From Streptomyces sp. SID12501 (lineage in GTDB: Bacteria > Actinomycetota > Actinomycetes > Streptomycetales > Streptomycetaceae): a DNA stretch of 64,000 nucleotides. This document shows, in pieces, positions 16,141-23,706 of the stretch (positions are counted from its first letter, which is position 1; each line of letters opens with the position of its first letter). The translations under genes and the position numbers were made by a program. Below the pieces are notes generated by a model that saw only the letters and a list, made by a program, of their open reading frames with translations, was not told the DNA's origin and did not search any database. The DNA is taken from NCBI RefSeq assembly GCF_010550245.1, contig NZ_JAAGLU010000005.1, forward strand, positions 124,001-188,000, written 5' to 3'.

Positions 16141-17226
16141 TCAGGACGCCGAACACGTGGCCGTCACCGAAGGTGTGCCCGCCGCAGCCGGCGTACTCGC
16201 GAGGAAGCCGAAGGCAGTGCTCGCCCCCGCCGCCACCGTGCCGTTCCAGCCGGCGTTGCGCACCGTCGTCCCGGTCAGCGCACCGTTCCAGACCTGGGTG
16301 AGCCGACTGCCCGTGGGGAATGTGAGGGTCACCGCCCAGGACGAGATCGGTGCCGTGGACGAGGTGTTGGTGACCGTCACCTCACCCTGATAGCCGCCCT
16401 GCCACACCGACACCGCCCGGAAGGCCGCCGAGCAGCCACCGCTCCCCGGGTCCCCGGGATCCCCCGGATCGCCCGGAGTGAGCAGGGCCGACAGCGCCGG
16501 GAACCAGCGGGCCGCCATCTTGGCGTCGCCCGAGGCGTTGGGGTGAACGCCGTCATTGGTGTCGGTGGCCGAGTCGAAGCCCGTCCACTGGTCGACGACG
16601 GTGACCGGCGACTGCCCGGTGGTGATGCCCTGCGCCCAGGCCGGAACGCGCTGGTTGAAGGCCACCGTACGAGCGGCGCACTCGGCACAGCTGCTCGGGT
16701 TGATCGGGATGAGCTGGGCGACCAGCACCTTCATCGCCGGGTTACTGGCCCGCATCTGGCCGACCAGCTTGGTGTACGCGGCGAGGATGGTGTCCGGCGC
16801 GATGCTGCTCCATACGTCGTTGGTGCCGAAGTGCATGACAACGATGTCCGGCCGGGTCGCCGCCAGCCAGCCGGGCAGCAGGTTCTGATCGGCGGTGGCG
16901 GTGGCCTGGAACCCACCGTGACCTTCGTTGTCGGCGTCGTGCGTGAGGGCGCAGCTCTGGGCGTTCAGTGTGCCGACGAAGTCGATGTCGGTGTAACCGG
17001 CGCTCTGCAACTGGTTCCAGAGGAGCGAGCGCCAGCAGCCCGGGGAACCGGTGATGGAGTCACCGAGCGGCATGATCCGCACCGGGGTCGCGGCGGCGGC
17101 GGACGGGGCGCCGGCCAGGCCCAAGCCGGCGACGAGAGCGAGCAGGGCGGCCAGGAAAGCGGCGAGGAGGGGGTGACTGCGGGGCCGGTCGTGAGGGTGG
17201 GGGTGGCTGTGGTGTCTGCTGCGCAC
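16141..17226 (-). CDS. Secreted SGNH/GDSL esterase with C-terminal CBM2 cellulose-binding domain
   Basis: A 361-residue extracellular esterase. After a His/Arg-rich start, the signal helix LLAAFLAALLALVAGLGLAGA ends near residue 45. The SGNH domain has block I MPLGDSITGS (Ser57), block III HFGTNDVW and block V DGVHPN with the catalytic His. This subtype is close to CE3 acetyl-xylan esterases. A Gly/Asp/Pro linker leads to a CBM2 of about 95 residues starting CSAAFRAVSVWQGGY, with the usual paired cysteines and exposed tryptophans. It should deacetylate plant polysaccharide while held on cellulose. A consensus CebR operator 63 bases upstream implies induction by cello-oligosaccharides. Confidence 0.9.
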   Translation of the reverse strand: MRSRHHSHPHPHDRPRSHPLLAAFLAALLALVAGLGLAGAPSAAAATPVRIMPLGDSITGSPGCWRSLLWNQLQSAGYTDIDFVGTLNAQSCALTHDADNEGHGGFQATATADQNLLPGWLAATRPDIVVMHFGTNDVWSSIAPDTILAAYTKLVGQMRASNPAMKVLVAQLIPINPSSCAECAARTVAFNQRVPAWAQGITTGQSPVTVVDQWTGFDSATDTNDGVHPNASGDAKMAARWFPALSALLTPGDPGDPGDPGSGGCSAAFRAVSVWQGGYQGEVTVTNTSSTAPISSWAVTLTFPTGSRLTQVWNGALTGTTVRNAGWNGTVAAGASTAFGFLASTPAAAGTPSVTATCSAS

Positions 17227-17288
17227 GGGGTGTCCTTCCCGAAGTGGGGCGGGAGCGGGAGTGCGAGTGTGAGTGCGGTATACACGCG

Positions 17289-17302
17289 TGGGAGCGCTCC
17301 CA
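17289..17302 (-). promoter_or_regulatory. CebR-type operator (CebR box)
   Basis: TGGGAGCGCTCCCA is a perfect 14-bp palindrome and, from memory, identical to the consensus bound by the LacI-family cellobiose/cellotriose repressor CebR in Streptomyces. It lies 63 bases upstream of the CBM2 esterase start, where a repressor would block transcription. Confidence 0.85.
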
Positions 17303-17533
17303 TGTCTGCGTACCGTTCATCAAGCCACCGTTGTCACTGACACGTCAATAACCTGGACGGGGTCGGACAGGCTGGGCCGGGCCGGGCTCGGACGGGCCCG
17401 GCCCGGGTGAAACCGCGGGCGACCCCCGGGTGAAGCGGCGGGCGACCCGGCAGTCCCGCTCCAACACCGCGTCCAGGGAGGGCGGTTCACTGGCGGTTCA
17501 CTGGTCCGACGTACTGCCGAGGGAGTTGGCGTT

Positions 17534-17579
17534 CGCCGGTCCGGCGGCGGCCGGACAGCTGGCCACCGCCGGACCGGCG
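17534..17579. terminator. 14-bp perfect hairpin downstream of serine hydrolase
   Basis: CGCCGGTCCGGCGG (17534-17547) pairs exactly with 17566-17579 across an 18-nt loop. On the minus strand it is about 110 bases after the serine hydrolase stop. Confidence 0.5.
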
Positions 17580-17649
17580 GTACGTGGATCGGGTGGGTGA
17601 CGGCCGGGAGGCGCCGCGGTGAAGTCGTCTGACGATCGGCTCGGAATCG

Positions 17650-17700
17650 ATTCACGACCGGCTCGCGACCGGCTCGCGACCCGCTCGCGATCAGCTCGCG
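17650..17700. repeat. 10- to 11-bp degenerate tandem repeat at a gene end
   Basis: Four copies of a CTCGCGACCGG-like unit abut and overlap the 3' end of the serine hydrolase gene, so its final codons (HRDLAAS) are part of the array. Confidence 0.6.
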
Positions 17701-18551
17701 GCGAGATCCCGGTGGACGACCTTGGCGATGCCCTCGATGGTCGTGATGCCGTAGTTCCAGGTGCTGTTGCCCTGCGTGAGCACCGTGATCATGTAGTCGT
17801 GGCCGCCGCCCTTGAACGTACCGACGCTGTGCACCCGCCAGCCGTTCGTGGCGCGTTGCAGCCAGCCGTTCTTGACGTGCACCGAGACACCCGTGGGCGC
17901 GCCCTTCGGCGTGCCCCAGCGCTGGGACGAGATGACCTCGCTCATCAACTGCTGTATGTACGCACGGGAGTTGTCGGTCAGGACCGTGTTGGTGATGGTG
18001 GTGAGCGCCAGCAGCTTCTGCTCGTCACGGGCGGTGATCTGGGTGAGACCCCAGTAACCGTTCGCGCCGGGCTTGGTCTGCGTCATGCCCGCGGCCGCGA
18101 CGAAGGCCTTGATCTTCGTCAGGCCCAGCTGGTTCCACAGCTTCGTGGTCGACGCGTTGTCCGACTTGGTGATCATGGCCTTCGCGAGGCTCTTCTCGGT
18201 GGCCGTCAGCGCGCGGTTGGTCTTCTGGGCGTCCCAGAGCAGCGTCGACAGGACGGTCACCTTGACGACACTGGCGGAGTCGTAGGCGGTCTGCGCCCGG
18301 TACACGCAGGTCGTCTTGGTGGAGCGGTCGAACACACCGACGCTGATGGAGCCTCGACGGCCGGAGAGGGCCGTGGTGATGTCCTTCTTCAGCTTGGTGG
18401 CGAGGGCGGACTTGGCGGACGTACAACTGACGGCCGCCGTGGCCGCGTTGGCGGGTGTCGCGGTGGCCACGAGCGACAGCACGGTCGCGGCGCAGACGGC
18501 GGCGCCGCCGAGTACGCGGGTGCGCGCGGATCTGGATATGTGGTGAGTCAT
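17691..18551 (-). CDS. Secreted beta-lactamase-fold serine hydrolase (class A-like, atypical)
   Basis: A 286-residue exported protein with signal peptide RTRVLGGAAVCAATVLSLVATATPANA. The active-site motifs of the class A beta-lactamase/DD-peptidase fold are in order: SVVK (Ser94, Lys97), KSDN (Ser130) and KNG in place of KTG near residue 234. The omega-loop Glu that activates water in true class A enzymes is not seen; the corresponding stretch reads GANGYWGLTQIT. It is therefore unlikely to be an efficient beta-lactamase and more likely a peptidoglycan-related or other serine hydrolase, as with many annotated Streptomyces class A-like proteins. It is monocistronic, divergent from the GT39 gene. 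Confidence 0.75.
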   Translation of the reverse strand: MTHHISRSARTRVLGGAAVCAATVLSLVATATPANAATAAVSCTSAKSALATKLKKDITTALSGRRGSISVGVFDRSTKTTCVYRAQTAYDSASVVKVTVLSTLLWDAQKTNRALTATEKSLAKAMITKSDNASTTKLWNQLGLTKIKAFVAAAGMTQTKPGANGYWGLTQITARDEQKLLALTTITNTVLTDNSRAYIQQLMSEVISSQRWGTPKGAPTGVSVHVKNGWLQRATNGWRVHSVGTFKGGGHDYMITVLTQGNSTWNYGITTIEGIAKVVHRDLAAS

Positions 18552-18874
18552 GGAGGTTTCCCATCCCAGTGAAGGACATCAACGCGCCCCCGGCACGCTG
18601 GTGTTCTTCTGACTCACATGCACATGCGAATGGTTGTACGTCAGTCGCACTTTTTTTCGAGACCTACTTCGAGACCTACTTCGAGCTTACTTCGAGGCTC
18701 GCCCAGGGGCTCGATCGAGGGCTTCCTCGGGGGGTCCTTGAGGGCTTACCTGGGGGCTTCCCTGAGGGATCACTTGGGGAAAGCCCGCACCGCGCGTAAC
18801 GCAGTGTTGCCTTGATTCACAGGTGGCACCCAGTCGCGCCACAGCGCGCACCCACCCCCCGTCCGGACGATTCG
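18552..18874. other. Divergent promoter region with direct repeats
   Basis: This 323-bp gap between the divergent serine hydrolase and GT39 genes contains a run of seven T, an array of TTCGAGACCTAC units (18656-18702) and, after it, degenerate copies of a TGAGGGCTTACC-like unit (about 18712-18778). No ORF with coding bias is present. Confidence 0.5.
18656..18702. repeat. 12-bp tandem repeat array
   Basis: TTCGAGACCTAC occurs twice exactly (18656-18667, 18668-18679), then as TTCGAGCTTAC and TTCGAGGCTCGC. The AT-rich T tract just before it is unusual in this GC-rich context. Confidence 0.8.
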
Positions 18875-21211
18875 ATGGTGACATCTGCCACCGACCCACA
18901 CCCCCACGCCCCGGAGATCCCCGCCGCGGCCGCCGATCCCGCGGCCCCCGAGGCTCCGCCGGCCCCCGCCGAGTCAGGCACGCCCGAGAAGGCGCCGCGC
19001 TGGTCGCTGCCCGCGTTGCTCGCGATCATGCTGCTGGCCGGAGTCCTGTACTCCTGGAACCTCTCCTCCTCCAGCCTCAACAGCTTCTACAGCGCCGCGA
19101 TCTACAGCGGTACGCAGAGCTGGAAGGCCTGGTTCTTCGGCTCGCTCGACGCGGGCAACTTCATCACCGTCGACAAGCCACCGTTCGCGATGATGCTCAT
19201 GGGCCTGTCGTGCCGCGTCTTCGGCTTCGGGACCTGGCAGATGATGGTGCCCGAGGTCGCGGCCGGCGTCGGCACGATCTGGATCCTGCACTCCTCCGTG
19301 AAGCGGGTCTTCGGGCACGTGGCGGCCACGATCGCCGCGCTCGTCCTCGCGCTCACCCCGATCACCGTCGCGATCAACCGCGACAACAACCCCGACACCA
19401 TCCTCGTCCTGCTGATGGTCGGCGGCGCGGCCCTCGCCCTGCGCGCGGTGCACAACGACAAGCTGCTGCCGCTCATCGGCTCCGCGGTCCTCTTCGGGCT
19501 CGCCTTCAACACCAAGATGCTCCAGGGTTACATCGCCCTGCCCGCCGTCTTCGCCGTGTACGTGTACGCGTCGAAGCTCGGCTGGAAGAAGAAGGTCGTC
19601 AACCTGGCCCTGGCCTCGGTCGCCCTGGCCGTCTCCAGCTTCTGGTGGGCCACGGCGGTCTCGCTCGTCCCGGCCGACGACCGCCCGTACATCGGCGGAT
19701 CGACCGACGGCTCCGCCTGGAACCTGATCATGGGTTACAACGGCCTGGGCCGCGTCCTCGGTGGCGTGGGCAACGGCGGGGGCGGCGGAGGCGGGGGCGG
19801 CACCTTCGCCGGCACCGCGGGCATCGGCCGGATGTTCAACGACGTCCTCGGCGGCCAGATCTCCTGGCTGATCCCCTTCGCGTTCCTCGCGCTCGCCGCC
19901 GGCCTGGTGCTGTGCGGACGGGCCCCGCGCACCGACATGACGCGCGCCGCGCTCGTCCTGTGGGGCGGCTGGCTGGCGCTGCACTACGTGACCTTCGCCA
20001 TGGCCGAGGGCACCATGCACCCGTACTACACGACCGCGCTCGCCCCCGGCATCGCGGCGCTGACCGGCGCCGGCGGCGTCATGCTGTGGCGCGCCTTCCG
20101 CAGCGGTGACGCCCGCTGGTCCTGGGTCCTGCCGGCCGGCCTCGCGGTCACCGGCGTCTGGGCGATCGTGGTACTGCGCCGTGCCACCGGCTGGAACACC
20201 TGGCTGTGGCCGACGATCGCCGTACTCATGGTCCTCGCGATCGCGGGCCTGTTCGTCCTGCGGACCGCGAGCTCCGGTACGAGGGTCCGGCTGCTCGGCG
20301 CCTCCGTCGTCGCGGCGATCGTGGCGGCCCTCGCGGGTCCGACGGCCTACGCCGTCTCGCCCGCCTTCTCCTCCACCAGCGGCGGCATGGGCGGCACCAA
20401 CCCGACCGCGGGTCCGTCGAGCGGTGGCGGCATGGGCGGTCCCGGCGGCGGTGGCGGCCGGGGCGGCTTCGGCGGCGGCAGCAGCGGCGGTCCCGGCGGC
20501 CAGCAGAGCAGCACCCAGCAGGGCGGCCAGGCGAACGGGGAGCTCCCCGGCGGCGGTAACGGCCAGATGCAGCCGGGTGGCGGCAACGGTGAGCTCCCGC
20601 AGGGCGGCGGCGCACCCAGTGGCGCACCCAGCGGCACGAACGGGGGCTTCCCGGGCGGCGGTACGGCTCCCGGCGGCGGGACCACCGGCCAGAACGGTGG
20701 GACCGGTACGGCTCCCGGCGGCAGCAGTGGCACGAGCGGCGGCTCCGGTGGCGGCGGCGGTGGCGGCGGTATGGGTGGCAGCGTCAGCAACGAGCTGATC
20801 TCGTACCTGGAGAAGCACCAGGACGGCGCCAAGTGGCTGATCGCGGTGTCCAACTCGCAGGGCGCCGGCCAGATGATCCTCAGCACCGGCAAGCCCGTCA
20901 TCTCGATGTTCGGCTTCACCGGTCAGGACAAGGCGATGACCCTGGCCAGGCTCAAGGAGTTGGTGAAGAAGGGCGAGCTGCACTACATCCAGCTCGGCGG
21001 TGGCATGGGCGGCGGCATGGGCGGCGGCGACCAGGAACTCACCACCTGGGTGCAGAAGTACGGCACGGCGGTGAAGGAGAGCGACTACAGCACGAGCAAC
21101 AGCGACAGCTCGACCTCCGGCTCCTCGTCCTCTTCGTCGTCCTCGACCTCCACCTCGACTACGACAAACCAGTCGACGATCTACCGCTTGGACGCGTCGG
21201 ACGTCAACTGA
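18875..21211 (+). CDS. GT39/ArnT-like membrane glycosyltransferase with Gly-rich tail
   Basis: A 778-residue polytopic membrane protein of the glycosyltransferase 39 (protein mannosyl/ArnT) superfamily, which moves sugars from polyprenyl-phosphate donors onto acceptors outside the membrane. After a Pro/Ala-rich cytoplasmic N-terminus, TM1 (LLAIMLLAGVLYSWNL) leads to the loop FFGSLDAGNFITVDKPP, which holds the acidic residue typical of this fold, and then DNNPD. About 11 membrane helices run to residue 490. From about 500 the chain is a long Gly/Ser-rich low-complexity region, then a folded region (SNELISYLEKHQDGAKWLIA) and a Ser/Thr tail. ATG 18875 is preferred over TTG 18812. A 15-bp hairpin follows the stop. 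Confidence 0.82.
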   Translation: MVTSATDPHPHAPEIPAAAADPAAPEAPPAPAESGTPEKAPRWSLPALLAIMLLAGVLYSWNLSSSSLNSFYSAAIYSGTQSWKAWFFGSLDAGNFITVDKPPFAMMLMGLSCRVFGFGTWQMMVPEVAAGVGTIWILHSSVKRVFGHVAATIAALVLALTPITVAINRDNNPDTILVLLMVGGAALALRAVHNDKLLPLIGSAVLFGLAFNTKMLQGYIALPAVFAVYVYASKLGWKKKVVNLALASVALAVSSFWWATAVSLVPADDRPYIGGSTDGSAWNLIMGYNGLGRVLGGVGNGGGGGGGGGTFAGTAGIGRMFNDVLGGQISWLIPFAFLALAAGLVLCGRAPRTDMTRAALVLWGGWLALHYVTFAMAEGTMHPYYTTALAPGIAALTGAGGVMLWRAFRSGDARWSWVLPAGLAVTGVWAIVVLRRATGWNTWLWPTIAVLMVLAIAGLFVLRTASSGTRVRLLGASVVAAIVAALAGPTAYAVSPAFSSTSGGMGGTNPTAGPSSGGGMGGPGGGGGRGGFGGGSSGGPGGQQSSTQQGGQANGELPGGGNGQMQPGGGNGELPQGGGAPSGAPSGTNGGFPGGGTAPGGGTTGQNGGTGTAPGGSSGTSGGSGGGGGGGGMGGSVSNELISYLEKHQDGAKWLIAVSNSQGAGQMILSTGKPVISMFGFTGQDKAMTLARLKELVKKGELHYIQLGGGMGGGMGGGDQELTTWVQKYGTAVKESDYSTSNSDSSTSGSSSSSSSSTSTSTTTNQSTIYRLDASDVN

Positions 21212-21228
21212 ACCCGACAGGCACCGAA

Positions 21229-21262
21229 GTGGCCCCCGACCGGAACGCCGGTCGGGGGCCAC
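21229..21262. terminator. 15-bp perfect terminator hairpin
   Basis: GTGGCCCCCGACCGG (21229-21243) pairs exactly with 21248-21262 across an AACG loop, 17 bases after the GT39 stop. Confidence 0.88.
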
Positions 21263-21445
21263 GCCCGTTTCCAGACCACCTCATGGCCTCTCCTTGGCTC
21301 TACGCGCGTCAAATCGGGCCGAAATCGGCCGAGTTGCCGGTTCACGTCACGCAACAGACACGCGCAGTTCATTGCCGGAAACGCATGTCCATGTCACGCT
21401 CCCGGATGTCTCCCTCATTCGACACGCGTAGAACGGACACCCCCG

Positions 21446-22255
21446 ATGCCCGCGACGCAGATACGCACCCGCCGTTGGAAGGCCGTGGCGCTCGCCACAT
21501 CGACCGTCCTGGCGGCCCTCGCCATCCCCACGATGACGGCCACTCCGGCCGGCGCGACGACGACCGCGTACGACACGACGTACTACAAGAACGCGGTCGG
21601 CAAGACCGGTACGACGCTCAAGTCCTCGCTGCACACGATCATCAGCAGCCAGACGAAGATCTCGTACTCCGCGGTCTGGAACGCGCTCAAGGTCACCGAC
21701 CAGGACCCGAACAACAGCAGCAACGTGATCCTGCTGTACAGCGGCGTCTCGCGCAGCAAGTCCCTCAACGGCGGCGACGTCGGCGACTGGAACCGCGAGC
21801 ACACGTGGGCCAAGTCCCACGGCGACTTCGGCGAGGCGACCGGCCCCGGCACGGACCTGCACCACCTGCGCCCCTGCGACGTGACGATCAACAGCACCCG
21901 GGGCAACCTGGACTTCGACAACGGCGGCAGCACCGTCACCAACGGCGGCGGCAGCACCGTCGACTCCGACTCCTTCGCGCCGCGCGCCGCGGACAGAGGC
22001 GACGTGGCCCGCATGATCCTCTACATGGCCGTGCGCTACGAGGGTGACGACGGCTGGGCCGACCTGGAGCCCAACGAGAAGGTGGGCAACGGCAGCAACC
22101 CGTACATGGGCAAGCTCGCCGTACTCAAGGCGTGGAACGAGGCGGACCCGCCCAGCGCCTTCGAGGAGACGCGCAACCAGGCGATCTACGACACCTACCA
22201 GCACAACCGCAACCCGTTCATCGACCACCCGGAGTGGGTCGAGGCGATCTGGTAG
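21446..22255 (+). CDS. Secreted endonuclease I-family nuclease (HNH, beta-beta-alpha-Me)
   Basis: A 269-residue exported nuclease. The signal peptide covers residues 1-38 (VALATSTVLAALAIPTMTATPAGA). The endonuclease I core is intact: WNREHTWAKSHG carries the catalytic His119, TDLHHLRPCDVTINSTRGN supplies His139/His140 and the metal-binding Asn149, and the C-terminus has NRNPFIDHPEWVEAIW, the standard family ending. These Mg-dependent enzymes cut DNA and RNA outside the cell for nutrient recycling. The ATG start follows 235 bases of gene-free leader after the GT39 terminator. A 13-bp hairpin closes the unit. Confidence 0.92.
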   Translation: MPATQIRTRRWKAVALATSTVLAALAIPTMTATPAGATTTAYDTTYYKNAVGKTGTTLKSSLHTIISSQTKISYSAVWNALKVTDQDPNNSSNVILLYSGVSRSKSLNGGDVGDWNREHTWAKSHGDFGEATGPGTDLHHLRPCDVTINSTRGNLDFDNGGSTVTNGGGSTVDSDSFAPRAADRGDVARMILYMAVRYEGDDGWADLEPNEKVGNGSNPYMGKLAVLKAWNEADPPSAFEETRNQAIYDTYQHNRNPFIDHPEWVEAIW

Positions 22256-22280
22256 ACGATCCGGCGACGGACGCACGTCA

Positions 22281-22319
22281 CGCCCTGAACTCCACCTGAT
22301 TCAAGGGGAGTTCAGGGCG
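22281..22319. terminator. 13-bp perfect hairpin after nuclease gene
   Basis: CGCCCTGAACTCC (22281-22293) pairs exactly with 22307-22319 across a 13-nt loop, 26 bases after the nuclease stop. Confidence 0.8.
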
Positions 22320-22487
22320 CTGCCATGGAAGCGCGTGAACCGGCCGGAGCGCTGGAACCCGGCTGTCAGACCTTCTGCAGCCGCAGCTGCATCTGGCAGC
22401 CGCCGGAGCGTCCGTCGGTGTCGATGCCGATGGTCACCGGGCTGCCCGTGCCCCGAACTGCCCTACGCGCACCGCTACGACTGCTAG

Positions 22488-22975
22488 GCAGTGGCCCCCG
22501 AGTGGGAGCCGCGACCGCGCCACAGGGCCACCTACACCCGCCCGCACGGCGTCCGCCATCTGTTCGCCGCCTACGACCTGGGCAATGACCAGTTCTACGG
22601 GCACATCGAGAAGACCAAGAACCGGGCAAGTTCCTGGAGTTCTGCTGCTACCTGCGCTCCTTGCACCCGACCGAGAAGCACATCGCAATCGTGAGCGACA
22701 ACTACTCGCCCCAACGGACCACCAAGCGGTGCCGCCGAATCGCCGACCGGGCCGAGGCCAACAACGTCAAGATTGCCTACGCCCCGACGAACTCCTCGTG
22801 GCTGAGCCGTATAGAGGCCCAGTTCACCGCCTTGCGCTACTTCACCCTTGACGGCACCGATCACGCCAGCCACAAGGAGCGGGGCAGCATGATCCGCCGC
22901 TACATCATCTGGCGGAACAAGCACGCCACCGACGAACACCTCCGCCAGGTCGTGGCCGGGGCGAACGTTGCCTGA
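22488..22975 (+). pseudogene. IS630-family transposase remnant (5' deleted, frameshifted)
   Basis: The reading frame from 22488 (RHRATYTRPHGVRHLFAAYD) continues as GHIEKTKNRA and then breaks near 22626, where one base is missing. Restoring it gives KFLEFCCYLRSLHPTEKH and joins the downstream frame IAIVSDNYSPQRTTKRC. That frame holds the second DDE Asp region (VSDN), the PTNSSWLSRIEAQF box with its Glu, and the family ending IIWRNKHATDEHL. The N-terminal third with the helix-turn-helix and first Asp is absent; an in-frame TAG lies at 22485. It is a dead IS copy. The minus strand just upstream (22366-22470) encodes DTDGRSGGCQMQLRLQKV before a stop and may be the tail of an interrupted gene. Confidence 0.85.
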
Positions 22976-22996
22976 CTCGCACTGCAGCAGCCAGCC

Positions 22997-23380
22997 TCAC
23001 CAGAGGCGCAGGAAGCTCCGGACGTCGTCGAGGCCGTCGAGCGCTCGGCCGTCCACGTCCGACGGATCCACCCCAGCACGCGCCGCCAACGATTGCGCCA
23101 GTGCGAGGGCTTCATCGCTGAGATGCCCGAACCGTCGAGCGGTATGTCCCAGGCACAGGCCGGCCAGCCCAAGCAGCGGGCTGCCGGACACAGCCCGCGT
23201 CCCGACCTGCACACACCAGTGTTCAACGAACTCCCGATCGTCGTCCTTCAAGGCGCTCCCGACCAAGACGCTCGCTGCCTCGAACTCATGCGCCCGGTCC
23301 CCGAGCGCCCGCTCCAATGCCTCGACCACCACGTCATGCGGCAGGGCAGGAGGGTTCTGGAAACGCATGTGTGAATGCAT
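22997..23380 (-). CDS. Small hypothetical protein, possibly helical-repeat
   Basis: A 127-residue cytosolic protein opening MHSHMRFQNPPALPHD and rich in amphipathic helices (VVEALERALGDRAHEFEAASVLVG, LLGLAGLCLGHTARRFGHL). The CLGHTARRFG phrase and the N-terminal PPALPHDVVVEAL resemble short HEAT-repeat proteins common beside toxin or defence genes in Streptomyces; the match is from memory and not strong. No Shine-Dalgarno is evident for ATG 23380 or for ATG 23368 (Met5). It is separated from the IS630 remnant by 21 bases and converges on it. Confidence 0.5.
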   Translation of the reverse strand: MHSHMRFQNPPALPHDVVVEALERALGDRAHEFEAASVLVGSALKDDDREFVEHWCVQVGTRAVSGSPLLGLAGLCLGHTARRFGHLSDEALALAQSLAARAGVDPSDVDGRALDGLDDVRSFLRLW

Positions 23381-23457
23381 GCCGCGAGACTACGCACCCC
23401 GCTGCAACGCCCACCCCCGCCCTGCGGCTCGACCGGGCGACCGTAGACTGATGCGGC

Positions 23458-23679
23458 TTACGCGACGGTCGGAGCAACAGCTACCACCATGCTGCTGATC
23501 GAGCCCGTATCGACGGCGGTTGTGGTGGGGTTGATGCTGCACTCCTCTGCGACCGTCGTCGCCCAGCAATCCCCCCAGGTCGCAGCCCAGTCGCCGGCCA
23601 GGTCGCTGCTCGGGTCGAGGTCCTCGGCCGCGGAATCTCGTGCTTGCAATCCGGTAGCTATTGCCGTGGCTGAACTCAT
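23458..23679 (-). CDS. Small ORF of unknown function behind the hsdR-metallopeptidase pair
   Basis: A 73-codon ORF with reasonable but not full GC3 bias (about three quarters by eye), so it is possibly coding. The N-terminal half is acidic (SAAEDLDPSSDLAGDW), the middle has two cysteines (WGDCW and EECS), and the tail is Thr/Ser/Val-rich (TTTAVDTGSISSMVVAVAP). The start ATG 23679 has no clear Shine-Dalgarno. It follows the metallopeptidase stop by 27 bases on the same strand. The leader-like layout recalls ribosomal peptide precursors, but no maturation enzyme is near, so that is only a possibility. Confidence 0.4.
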   Translation of the reverse strand: MSSATAIATGLQARDSAAEDLDPSSDLAGDWAATWGDCWATTVAEECSINPTTTAVDTGSISSMVVAVAPTVA

Positions 23680-23706
23680 CTATGCATACGGGCAGTTCAG
23701 TCTGAC

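Larger units (their letters stand above)
17227..17690. other. Intergenic region between esterase and serine hydrolase genes
   Basis: This 464-bp gap holds the CebR operator, an imperfect 22-bp direct repeat (CCCGGGTGAA...GGGCGAC, about 17402-17447), a doubled GGCGGTTCACT near 17483, a 14-bp hairpin, and a 10- to 11-bp tandem CTCGCGACCGG-type array ending at the serine hydrolase stop. No gene is seen. Confidence 0.6.

Noticed and set aside
17691..18551. Antibiotic-resistance beta-lactamase
   Set aside because: The omega-loop Glu and KTG motif of active class A enzymes are missing.
18656..18702. CRISPR-like array
   Set aside because: Units are 12 bp, directly adjacent and without spacers; no cas genes are present.
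23458..23679. Confident call as a lanthipeptide or other RiPP precursor
   Set aside because: No modifying enzyme, transporter or protease of a RiPP pathway nearby and no recognisable core; kept only as an unknown small ORF.
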